Shown here piece after piece: positions 1 through 5,984 of a stretch of 8,703 nt of DNA (its first letter is position 1; each line of letters opens with the position of its first letter). Position numbers and translations under genes: made by a program. The notes beneath the pieces were generated by a model that searched no databases, was not told where the DNA came from, and was given only the letters and a program-made list of their open reading frames with translations. This DNA is from DATFWK01 sp035259345. GTDB lineage: Bacteria > Actinomycetota > Thermoleophilia > Miltoncostaeales > Miltoncostaeaceae. The stretch lies in contig DATFWK010000179.1 of NCBI GenBank assembly GCA_035259345.1, positions 1 to 8,703 on the forward strand, given 5' to 3'.

Positions 1-6
1 GAAGCC

Positions 7-279
7 CTAGCCGCCGGCCACGGCCGGCAGGATCGTGACCTCCTGGCCCGGGGTCACCTCCGTCTCGACGCCCTCCGCGAAGCGGACGTCCTGCCCGGCG
101 ACGAAGACGTTGACGAACCTGCGCAGCGCCCCGTCCTGGAGCAGCCGGTCGCCGAGACCGCCGTAGCGGCCGTCCAGCTCGGTGATGATCTCCCGCACGG
201 TGCCCGGCGAGCACTCGACGGTCGAGCTGTCGCCGACGAGCGGGCGCAGCTGCGTGGGGATGCGGACAGTGACGGACAC
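7..279 (-). CDS. metO: MetO/CysO-type sulfur-carrier protein (ubiquitin-like, MoaD/ThiS family)
   Basis: This is a 90-residue beta-grasp protein ending in Gly89-Gly90 (last residues ILPAVAGG). That tail is adenylated and turned into a thiocarboxylate by an E1-like enzyme (MoeB/MoeZ type, not in this window). Its start (SVTVRIPTQLRP), middle (RFVNVFV, DVRF) and end (VTILPAVAGG) resemble, from memory, mycobacterial CysO, the sulfide donor to CysM. It reads GTG, with AAGGAG five bases upstream. Only 21 bases separate it from the PLP enzyme gene before it, so the two are co-transcribed and fall under the same SAM riboswitch. The partner is a threonine-synthase homologue and not CysM. I therefore infer that it donates sulfur for homocysteine (MetO role) and not for cysteine. 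A molybdopterin or thiamine role is less likely because no such genes are nearby. Family assignment is firm; the specific pathway is inferred. Confidence 0.88.
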   Translation of the reverse strand: MSVTVRIPTQLRPLVGDSSTVECSPGTVREIITELDGRYGGLGDRLLQDGALRRFVNVFVAGQDVRFAEGVETEVTPGQEVTILPAVAGG

Positions 280-284
280 GTGGG

Positions 285-290
285 CTCCTT
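285..290 (-). promoter_or_regulatory. Ribosome binding site of the sulfur-carrier gene
   Basis: On the minus strand AAGGAG lies five bases before the GTG at 279. It sits entirely inside the 21-base gap after the stop of the PLP enzyme gene. It fixes the GTG start and shows the second gene has its own ribosome entry. Confidence 0.75.
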
Positions 291-300
291 CGGTGGTGGG

Positions 301-1545
301 TCAGGCGACCAGGCTGGACTGTGCGAGCGCCGCCTCGAAGGCGGCGACGGTGGGCTCGATCTCGTGGCGGCGGACGCGGTCGGCGACCGCGTCGATGGTC
401 TTGAGGCCGTCGCCGGTGACGACCAGGACGACCCGCTCGTCGGGGTCGATCGCCCCGGACTCGGCGAGCCGGGTGAGGACGGCCGTCGCGACGCCGCCGG
501 CCGTCTCGGCGAAGATTCCCGTCGTCTCAGCGAGGAGGGCGATCCCGTCCACGATCGCCTCGTCGTCGACGGCCTCGATGGTGCCCCCGGTCGCCCGCGC
601 CGTGTCGAGCGCATAGGGGCCGTCGGCCGGGTTCCCGATGGCGAGGCTCTTGGCGATGGTGTCCGGCCGCACCGGCGCGACGACGTCGTGGCCCGCGGCG
701 AACGCGGCAGCGACCGGCGAGCACCCGAGCGCCTGCGCGCCGGTCATGACGGGCGGCCCGCCGGTGATCAGCCCCACCTCGGCCAGCTCCCGGAAGCCGC
801 GGTGGATCTTGGTATAGAGCGAGCCTGAGGCGACCGGCACGACCATCCGGTCCGGCGCGCGGCGGCCGAGCTGCTCGGCCACCTCGTAGGCGATCGTCTT
901 GGATCCCTCCGAGTAGTAGGGGCGGAGGTTCACGTTGACGAACCCCCAGGGCCGGTCGGCGGCGAGCTCGGCGCAGAGGCGGTTGACGTCGTCGTAGTTC
1001 CCCTCGATCGCGACGACCTCGGCGCCGCAGATGCCGGTCGCGATCACCTTCTGGTTCTCGAGGTCGGCCGGGATGAACACGTAGCTGTCGAAGCCGCCGG
1101 CCGCGGCGTGGGCCGACACGGCGTTCGCGAGGTTGCCGGTCGAGGCGCAGGCGACCGTCGTGATGCCCACCTCCCGCGCGCGGGCCAGCGCGACCGCCAC
1201 CACCCGGTCCTTGAAGCTGTGGGTCGGGTTGGCGGTGTCGTTCTTGACCCAGAGCTCGGCGATGCCGAGGCGCTCGGCGAGGCGGGGCGCCGGGACGAGG
1301 GGCGTGAGCCCGACGGGCAGGCCGATCGGGGGCGGCGCGCAGGGCAGCAGGTCCCCGTAGCGCCAGAGCGTGGGCGGGCCGGCGGCGATCCGCTCCCACG
1401 AGAGCACCGCGCGGAGCCGGTCGAGGTCATAGGCGACCTCGAGGGGGCCGAAGCACTCCGGACACGAGTACTCGTTCTCGAGGCCGCCCTGCCAGCCGCA
1501 CTCCCGGCAGCGGAGCCCTCGTGTCGCGCCCTCTCGTCCACTCAC
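301..1545 (-). CDS. metM: Threonine-synthase-family PLP enzyme (ThrC-like), probable MetM-type O-phosphohomoserine-dependent homocysteine synthase
   Basis: This 414-residue fold-type II PLP enzyme begins with a zinc ribbon (Cys13, Cys16, Cys28, Cys31). The PLP lysine is Lys112 in NPTHSFKDR. It is followed by CASTGNLANAV, the substrate/cofactor loop, and a glycine-rich VASGS phosphate loop. Length and order fit bacterial and archaeal threonine synthases. The start is GTG at 1545, because GAGGAGAG lies seven bases upstream. The longer ATG start at 1632 would run through the 3' end of the SAM aptamer. A SAM riboswitch precedes the gene and a CysO-like carrier follows it. From memory, Streptomyces MetM/MetO is this arrangement: MetM attacks O-phosphohomoserine with carrier thiocarboxylate to give homocysteine. 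I infer that activity here. True threonine synthase (thrC) is the alternative, and sequence alone does not exclude it. The family is certain; the substrate outcome is likely. Confidence 0.85.
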   Translation of the reverse strand: MSGREGATRGLRCRECGWQGGLENEYSCPECFGPLEVAYDLDRLRAVLSWERIAAGPPTLWRYGDLLPCAPPPIGLPVGLTPLVPAPRLAERLGIAELWVKNDTANPTHSFKDRVVAVALARAREVGITTVACASTGNLANAVSAHAAAGGFDSYVFIPADLENQKVIATGICGAEVVAIEGNYDDVNRLCAELAADRPWGFVNVNLRPYYSEGSKTIAYEVAEQLGRRAPDRMVVPVASGSLYTKIHRGFRELAEVGLITGGPPVMTGAQALGCSPVAAAFAAGHDVVAPVRPDTIAKSLAIGNPADGPYALDTARATGGTIEAVDDEAIVDGIALLAETTGIFAETAGGVATAVLTRLAESGAIDPDERVVLVVTGDGLKTIDAVADRVRRHEIEPTVAAFEAALAQSSLVA

Positions 1546-1552
1546 CCGTCCG

Positions 1553-1560
1553 CTCTCCTC
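1553..1560 (-). promoter_or_regulatory. Ribosome binding site that fixes the metM/thrC-like start
   Basis: GAGGAGAG on the minus strand is seven bases before the GTG at 1545. This is the strongest Shine-Dalgarno in the window. It lies about 57 bases after the riboswitch aptamer and so is the natural target of the expression platform. CCTC at 1581-1578 can pair with GAGG at 1560-1557. Confidence 0.8.
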
Positions 1561-1616
1561 GGTCCGTGCGGGCCCGGGAGGTTGGAAGGCTGGCGGGATG
1601 GGACGTCCCTGACCTT

Positions 1617-1715
1617 CGCATCTCCCAGGCATTCGCCTGTTGGAATTGGCACCTGGCGCGTCTGCGCTGGTTGCCGCGGCTTCACAGGGCCAGTCCCTCC
1701 ACCGCTCTTGATGCG
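1617..1715 (-). promoter_or_regulatory. SAM riboswitch aptamer (S box, SAM-I type)
   Basis: Read on the minus strand, the segment carries the S-box core in order. CGCATC (1715-1710) is the 5' side of P1. It is followed by AAGAG, then GGTGGAGGGACTGGCCC (1703-1687), TGTGAAGCC and GGCAACC (1675-1669). P3 is GCGC-AGAC-GCGC (1667-1656), then GGTGCCAATTCC. P4 is CAGGC-GAAT-GCCTG (1639-1626), and GATGCG (1622-1617) closes P1 with six perfect pairs. A P4 hairpin between P3 and P1 argues for SAM-I over SAM-IV. It lies in the leader of the ThrC-like gene and carrier. High SAM should turn both genes off. No U-run follows, so control is more likely translational than by termination. Confidence 0.93.
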
Positions 1716-1721
1716 GGCGGC

Positions 1722-1750
1722 AGTCTCGCAGCGGCGCCTGACGGCGTCAA
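1722..1750 (-). promoter_or_regulatory. Candidate promoter for the SAM-riboswitch operon
   Basis: On the minus strand TTGACG (1750-1745, five of six to the -35 consensus) is exactly 17 bases from GAGACT (1727-1722, with the A at position 2 and T at position 6 that matter most in high-GC bacteria). Transcription would then start near 1715, where the P1 stem of the aptamer begins. That coincidence is the main support. Confidence 0.5.
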
Positions 1751-1777
1751 CCCGGGCGCCCAAGGAAAGGCACCGAA

Positions 1778-1801
1778 TTGTCACCAGATTAAACTGGACA
1801 A
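1778..1801. repeat. Imperfect inverted repeat in the divergent control region
   Basis: The segment contains two nested, slightly off-centre dyads: CCAG (1784-1787) with CTGG (1794-1797), and TTGTC (1778-1782) with GACAA (1797-1801), around an AT-rich centre. It lies in the only clearly AT-richer stretch between the two operons and overlaps the proposed -35 of the sulfite reductase promoter. It could be a regulator binding site. No regulator is recognised. Confidence 0.4.
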
Positions 1802-1824
1802 ACAGGGACACCTTTGTGTACTTT
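1795..1824 (+). promoter_or_regulatory. Candidate promoter for sulfite reductase
   Basis: TGGACA (1795-1800) matches the -35 consensus at five of six positions. It is 18 bases from TACTTT (1819-1824), a TAnnnT-type -10. A start near 1831 would give a leader of about 20 bases before the GTG at 1852. TAAACT at 1790-1795 is another possible -10, but has no good -35. Confidence 0.4.
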
Positions 1825-1850
1825 GCGCCCCCACACGACCGCGGGGGCGC
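1825..1850. repeat. Perfect 8-bp inverted repeat just before the sulfite reductase start
   Basis: GCGCCCCC (1825-1832) and GGGGGCGC (1843-1850) are perfect complements with a 10-base loop, ending one base before the GTG at 1852. If transcribed whole it would form a hairpin burying the only G-rich ribosome-binding stretch. If transcription starts near 1831 it is more likely an operator just downstream of the -10. Confidence 0.55.
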
Positions 1851-1851
1851 T

Positions 1852-3456
1852 GTGGGCACGATCTCCAAGCACGAGCGGATGAAGCTGGAGAAGGACGGGC
1901 TGGACGTCCGCGATGCGCTCTACCGCGCCGCGGCCGAGGGCTGGGAGACGCTCGACGACGACGACGTCGGACGCCTGAAGTGGTACGGCCTGTATCCGCA
2001 CAACACGAAGGACGGGCACTTCATGCTGCGCGTGAAGGCCGTCCAGGGCGCGCTCACGGCCGACCAGGCCGAGACGCTCGGGTCGATCGCGGAGGACCAC
2101 GGCCGCGGGGTCATCGACTGCACCACGCGCCAGGCGACGCAGATCCACTGGATCCGGCTCGAGGAGGTCCCCGGCATCTTCGAGCGGCTGGCGGCGGTCG
2201 GGCTCACCACCTCCGGCGCCTGCGGCGACATCACGCGGAACGTCGTCGGCTGCCCGCTCGCCGGCATCGGCCACCGCGAGGTGGTGGACGGCCGCGCCAC
2301 CGCGCTCGCGATCCACGACCGGTTCCTCGACAACCGCGTCTACTCGAACCTCCCGCGCAAGTACAAGATCTCCGTCACCGGCTGCGCCGAGGACTGCGCG
2401 CGCGGGCTCATCAACGACCTCTCCCTCTCCGGCGCGGTGGGCGACGACGGCACGCCAGGCTTCAACGTCCGGGTCGGCGGCGGCCTCTCGAACGCGCCGC
2501 GCTTCGCGCGCTGGATCGACGTGTTCGTGACCCCCGACGAGGCGCCGGAGATCGTGGAGCACATCACGGCGATCTTCCGTGACTCGGACGATCTCAGGGA
2601 GCGGCGGGGCCGGGCGCGGCTCAAGTTCCTCGTCGACCGCATGGGGGCCGAGGGCTTCCGGGACGAGCTCGAGCGCCGTCTCGGCCGGCCGCTGGCGCGG
2701 GGCGCGGTGGCGGGCCTCGAGCCGCGCGGGGAGGACCATGTCGGCGTCACCGAGCAGCGCGACGGGCGCCACGTCGCCGTGGGCCTCTGCGTGCCGGTGG
2801 GGCGCCTGGCGGCCCGGCAGCTCGTCGAGCTCGCGGGCATCGCGCGCAGGTACGCGAGCCGCCCCGAGGTGCGCCTCACGCACCAGCAGAACGTGCTCCT
2901 GCCGTGGATCCCGGCCGAGCGCCTGGACGCGCTCCTGGACGAGCCTCTGATCCGCGAGCTGACCCCCGAGCCGACGCGCTTCATGCGCGGGCTGCAGACC
3001 TGCACCGGCAAGGAGTTCTGCGGCCTCGCCAAGGTCTTCACCAAGTCGCGCGCCGTCGAGATCGCCGCCTTCCTCGACGCCCACGTGCCGGCAGACCAGG
3101 CGGGCGAGGTGCGCGTCCACTTCGCGGGGTGCTCGTCGAGCTGCGCCCAGCACCAGATCGGCGACATCGGCATCGAGGGCACGCTGAAGCGCGTGGACGG
3201 GCAGATGATCGAGGCGATGGACGTCCGCATCGGCGGGCGCCTCGGCGCCGACCCGCGCTTCGGCGAGGTGGTGCTCGAGCGGATCCCGCACTGGGACCTG
3301 AACGGAGCGCTGCTCACGATCTTCGGGCTCTACGAGCAGCACCGCGGCGAGCACGAGACGTTCCGGGCGTTCGCGGGGCGCACGGAGCCGGAGTGGTGGA
3401 GCTCCCGGCTAGCGGAGGCGGCGGAGCTCGACGAGGAGCTCGACGCAGTCGCCTAG
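1852..3456 (+). CDS. sir: Ferredoxin-type assimilatory sulfite reductase (siroheme/4Fe-4S, NirA/SirA family)
   Basis: This is a 534-residue cytoplasmic hemoprotein. It has the two-fold repeat of the nitrite/sulfite reductase family: a ferredoxin-like half near residues 50-110, a siroheme domain with NVVGCPLAG and KISVTGCAEDC, then a second half. The 4Fe-4S/siroheme cysteines are Cys384 and Cys390 (CTGKEFC) plus Cys427 and Cys431 (CSSSC). It has no flavin domain, so electrons likely come from ferredoxin. Nitrite reductase is the family alternative, but divergent metM/metO and downstream cysH and cysDN favour sulfite to sulfide. The start is uncertain. GTG 1852 gives a start like relatives (SKHERMKLEKDGLDV). 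GTG 1816 and ATG 1879 are in frame. The frame stays open far upstream across the riboswitch, but that stretch is not protein-like. Confidence 0.9.
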   Translation: MGTISKHERMKLEKDGLDVRDALYRAAAEGWETLDDDDVGRLKWYGLYPHNTKDGHFMLRVKAVQGALTADQAETLGSIAEDHGRGVIDCTTRQATQIHWIRLEEVPGIFERLAAVGLTTSGACGDITRNVVGCPLAGIGHREVVDGRATALAIHDRFLDNRVYSNLPRKYKISVTGCAEDCARGLINDLSLSGAVGDDGTPGFNVRVGGGLSNAPRFARWIDVFVTPDEAPEIVEHITAIFRDSDDLRERRGRARLKFLVDRMGAEGFRDELERRLGRPLARGAVAGLEPRGEDHVGVTEQRDGRHVAVGLCVPVGRLAARQLVELAGIARRYASRPEVRLTHQQNVLLPWIPAERLDALLDEPLIRELTPEPTRFMRGLQTCTGKEFCGLAKVFTKSRAVEIAAFLDAHVPADQAGEVRVHFAGCSSSCAQHQIGDIGIEGTLKRVDGQMIEAMDVRIGGRLGADPRFGEVVLERIPHWDLNGALLTIFGLYEQHRGEHETFRAFAGRTEPEWWSSRLAEAAELDEELDAVA

Positions 3457-3466
3457 GTGCCAGCCC

Positions 3467-3497
3467 TTATCAATGACATAAAGACGCCTGATATGGT
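3467..3497 (+). promoter_or_regulatory. Candidate promoter of the cysH operon (leaderless start)
   Basis: The 47-base gap after sulfite reductase is much more AT-rich than its surroundings. It holds TATGGT (3492-3497), a -10-like hexamer ending six bases before the GTG at 3504, so transcription would begin at or next to the start codon. TTATCA (3467-3472) is a weak -35 with a long 19-base spacer. There is no Shine-Dalgarno before the GTG, which fits a leaderless message. Confidence 0.4.
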
Positions 3498-3503
3498 GCC
3501 GCC

Positions 3504-4190
3504 GTGAGCACCGCCCCCGCGACCAGCCCCGCGACGCTCCTCGGGGGGCGCGATCCGGAGGCGCTCGAGGCGCGGGAGCTGGTGGCCGCGCTCGCCGCCC
3601 GCTTCGGCGACCGGGTGGCGCTCGCCTGCTCCTTCCAGAAGGAGGAGTCGGTGCTGCTCGACATGCTGCTCGCGGCGTCGCCGGCCGCCCGGGTCTTCGC
3701 GCTCGACACGGACGTGCTCTTCCCGGAGACGTACGAGCACTGGCGCGAGGTCGAGGCGCGATACGGGATCCGCGTCGAGCGCTTCCACGGCCCGTCGCTC
3801 GCCGAGCAGGAGGCCTCCCACGGGCCGTCGCTCTGGGCGCGCGACCCGGACGCCTGCTGCGGGCTCCGCAAAATGGAGCCGCTCGGCCGCGCGCTCGCCG
3901 GGCTCGACTGCTGGATCACCGGCGTGCGCAGGGATCAGTCGCCGACCCGGGCCGGCGCGCCCAAGCTCGGGTGGGACGCCGCCCACGGCCTCTTCAAGGC
4001 CAGCCCGCTCGCGGACTGGACGGACGAGGACGTCTGGGCCTACGTGGACGAGCGGCGCCTGCCGGTCAACCCGCTGCACGAGCGCGGCTACGCCTCGATC
4101 GGCTGCACGCACTGCACGCTGCCCGGCGACGGGAGGGCCGGCCGCTGGGCCGGGAAGGGCAAGACCGAGTGCGGGCTGCACCTTGCCTGA
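3504..4190 (+). CDS. cysH: Adenylylsulfate (APS) reductase, 4Fe-4S type
   Basis: This 228-residue soluble enzyme reduces APS to sulfite and AMP with thioredoxin-type electrons. The PP-loop-like nucleotide site is SFQKEE (43-48). The iron-sulfur ligands are Cys118-Cys119 (CCGLRK) and Cys201/Cys204 (CTHC). The catalytic cysteine is Cys223 in ECGLH near the C-terminus. The CC...CxxC set marks the APS-specific class; PAPS-specific CysH lacks these cysteines. This agrees with the lack of an APS kinase domain on CysN. The start is GTG, with no Shine-Dalgarno but a -10-like TATGGT six bases upstream. Its stop overlaps the transporter start by 8 bases, so translation is probably coupled. The APS assignment is strong. 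Confidence 0.95.
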   Translation: MSTAPATSPATLLGGRDPEALEARELVAALAARFGDRVALACSFQKEESVLLDMLLAASPAARVFALDTDVLFPETYEHWREVEARYGIRVERFHGPSLAEQEASHGPSLWARDPDACCGLRKMEPLGRALAGLDCWITGVRRDQSPTRAGAPKLGWDAAHGLFKASPLADWTDEDVWAYVDERRLPVNPLHERGYASIGCTHCTLPGDGRAGRWAGKGKTECGLHLA

Positions 4191-5085
4191 CATCGACCTC
4201 CTGATCGTCGTCTTCGGCCTGGGCGTCGGCTTCCTCGTCGGCACCACGGGGATGGGCGGCGGCTCGCTCATGACGCCGCTGCTCATCATCGTCTTCGGCA
4301 TCAAGCCGGTGCTCGCGATCGGGACGGACCTCGCCTACGCGGCGGTCACCAAGACCGTCGGGGGCTGGCAGCACTTCCGGCAGGGGACCGTGGACCTGGG
4401 GATCGCACTCTGGCTCGGCGTGGGCAGCATCCCGGGGGCCCTGGTCGGCGTCTGGCTGCTCGGGCGGATCGAGGACGCGTACGGGTCCTCGTTCGACACG
4501 ATCGTGCTCGTGATGGTCGCCGTGGCGCTCTTCGTGACGTCCGTCGCCGTGCTCGCTCGCGCGCTTTTCGTCCGGGACGTCGCGAGCCGCGAGCGCACGA
4601 CGGTGACCCTCGACCGCCGCCACAAGGCCGCGGCGATCGGCATCGGCGTCGCCGTCGGCATCGTCCTCGGGGTCACCTCCGCCGGCAGCGGCGCCCTCAT
4701 CGCGCTGGGGCTCATCCTCGTCTTCCGGCTGACCCCGCACCGGGTGGTCGGAACGGATGTCTTCCACGCGGCGATCCTGCTGTGGGTCGCCGGGGCGGCC
4801 CACTTCGCGAGCGGCAACGTGGACGTCGGCCTCGCGCTGAACATCCTGATCGGCTCGGTTCCCGGTGTCTGGATCGGCAGCAAGGTCGCCATGCGCCTGC
4901 CGGCCGGAGGCCTGCGGCCGGCGCTCGGCATCGTGCTCTTCGCCTCGGCGATGGGGCTGCTCTCCAAGGCGGGCGCTGACATCCCCCCTGCCGCCTTCGT
5001 GGCCGTGCCGCTCGCGCTCGTCGCCCTGGTCTGGCTCGTCCACGTGATCCGCCGTCCGCGGGTGCCGGCGGTGGAGGCCGCGTGA
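4183..5085 (+). CDS. TauE/SafE (TSUP) family membrane transporter
   Basis: This 300-residue integral membrane protein has about eight hydrophobic segments. Its two halves are an internal duplication: GTTGMGGGSLMTPLL from residue 20 followed by IGTDLAYA, and GVTSAGSGALIALGL from residue 163 followed by VGTDVFHA. Both repeats are the family signature. A charged loop (residues about 125-150) joins the halves. The family moves sulfur oxyanions or organosulfonates. It lies between cysH and cysD with overlaps on both sides, so either sulfate uptake or sulfite export fits; the sequence does not say which. The start is TTG at 4183, eight bases inside cysH. Its TGA stop shares bases with the cysD GTG, giving a 4-base overlap. 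Confidence 0.9.
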   Translation: MPDIDLLIVVFGLGVGFLVGTTGMGGGSLMTPLLIIVFGIKPVLAIGTDLAYAAVTKTVGGWQHFRQGTVDLGIALWLGVGSIPGALVGVWLLGRIEDAYGSSFDTIVLVMVAVALFVTSVAVLARALFVRDVASRERTTVTLDRRHKAAAIGIGVAVGIVLGVTSAGSGALIALGLILVFRLTPHRVVGTDVFHAAILLWVAGAAHFASGNVDVGLALNILIGSVPGVWIGSKVAMRLPAGGLRPALGIVLFASAMGLLSKAGADIPPAAFVAVPLALVALVWLVHVIRRPRVPAVEAA

Positions 5086-5984
5086 CCACGCTCACGCACC
5101 TTGACGCGCTCGAGTCCGAGGCAGTCCACGTCATGCGGGAGGTGGCCGCCGAGCTCGAGCGGCCGGTGCTGCTGTTCTCCGGGGGCAAGGACTCCATCGT
5201 GCTCCTGCGCCTCGCCGAGAAGGCCTTCCGCCCGGGCGGCTTCCCGTTCCCTGTCATGCACGTGGACACGGGGCACAACTTCCCCGAGGTGCTGGCGTTC
5301 CGCGACCGGCGGGTCGCCGAGCTGGGCGAGCGGCTGATCGTGGCGTCGGTGCAGGAGTCCATCGACTGCGGGCGGGTGGTCGAGGAGACCGGCCCGCGGG
5401 CCTCGCGCAACCGACTGCAGACCACGACGCTCCTGGACGCCATCGAGGAGCACGGCTTCGACGCGGCCATCGGCGGGGCGCGCCGGGACGAGGAGCGCGC
5501 CCGCGCGAAGGAGCGGATCTTCTCCTTCCGCGACGACTTCGGCCAGTGGGAGCCGCGCGCCCAGCGGCCGGAGGTCTGGGACCTCTACAACGGGCGCATC
5601 CGCCGCGGCGAGCACGTGCGGGTGTTCCCCATCTCGAACTGGACCGAGCTGGACGTCTGGCAGTACATCGCACGCGAGGGGCTCGAGATCCCGCCGATCT
5701 ACTTCGCGCACGAGCGCGAGGTCTTCGCCCGCGACGGGATGCTCTACGCGGCGAGCGAGCACGTCGAGCTCGCCGACGGCGAGGAGGCGTTCCTCGCGAG
5801 CGTCCGATACCGCACTGTCGGCGACATGACGTGCACCGGGGCGGTGCCGTCCGAGGCGCGCACGCTCACCGAGGTCGTGCACGAGATCGCCGCCTCCCGC
5901 GTGACCGAGCGGGGCCAGACCCGGGCCGACGACCGGTTCACCGAGGCCGCGATGGAGGACCGCAAGCGCATTGGCTACTTCTGA
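5082..5984 (+). CDS. cysD: Sulfate adenylyltransferase subunit 2 (ATP sulfurylase, CysD)
   Basis: This is the 300-residue catalytic subunit of heteromeric ATP sulfurylase, which makes APS and pyrophosphate from sulfate and ATP. The PP-loop is SGGKDS at 33-38, after LERPVLLF. Further family blocks are HVDTGHNFPEVL, GGARRDEE, SFRDDFGQW, FPISNWTELDVWQYI and DRFTEAAMEDRKRIGYF. Length equals the usual CysD. The start is GTG at 5082, with GGAGG four bases upstream inside the transporter gene. The overlap with the upstream gene is 4 bases, and the cysN start lies 14 bases inside this gene's end. Such packing suggests coupled, balanced synthesis of CysD and CysN. Confidence 0.97.
   Translation: MTTLTHLDALESEAVHVMREVAAELERPVLLFSGGKDSIVLLRLAEKAFRPGGFPFPVMHVDTGHNFPEVLAFRDRRVAELGERLIVASVQESIDCGRVVEETGPRASRNRLQTTTLLDAIEEHGFDAAIGGARRDEERARAKERIFSFRDDFGQWEPRAQRPEVWDLYNGRIRRGEHVRVFPISNWTELDVWQYIAREGLEIPPIYFAHEREVFARDGMLYAASEHVELADGEEAFLASVRYRTVGDMTCTGAVPSEARTLTEVVHEIAASRVTERGQTRADDRFTEAAMEDRKRIGYF

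Noticed and set aside
7..279. Molybdopterin synthase small subunit MoaD or thiamine ThiS
   Set aside because: No molybdenum-cofactor or thiamine genes are nearby, the sequence resembles CysO, and the operon is controlled by a SAM riboswitch.
1546..1632. N-terminal extension of the ThrC-like protein from ATG 1632
   Set aside because: It would overlap the SAM aptamer 3' end, has no ribosome site, and the extra residues are low-complexity. GTG 1545 has GAGGAGAG at ideal spacing.
1617..1715. SAM-IV class riboswitch
   Set aside because: SAM-IV lacks the hairpin between P3 and P1. Here CAGGC-GAAT-GCCTG sits exactly there, so SAM-I is favoured, pending a model search.
1108..1851. Upstream extension of the sulfite reductase frame
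   Set aside because: It runs antisense through the ThrC-like gene and the riboswitch, has non-protein-like composition, and relatives start near 1852.
1789..3354. Long minus-strand open frame opposite sulfite reductase
   Set aside because: It is a mirror frame of a gene with intact siroheme and iron-sulfur motifs; no start signal or recognisable family.
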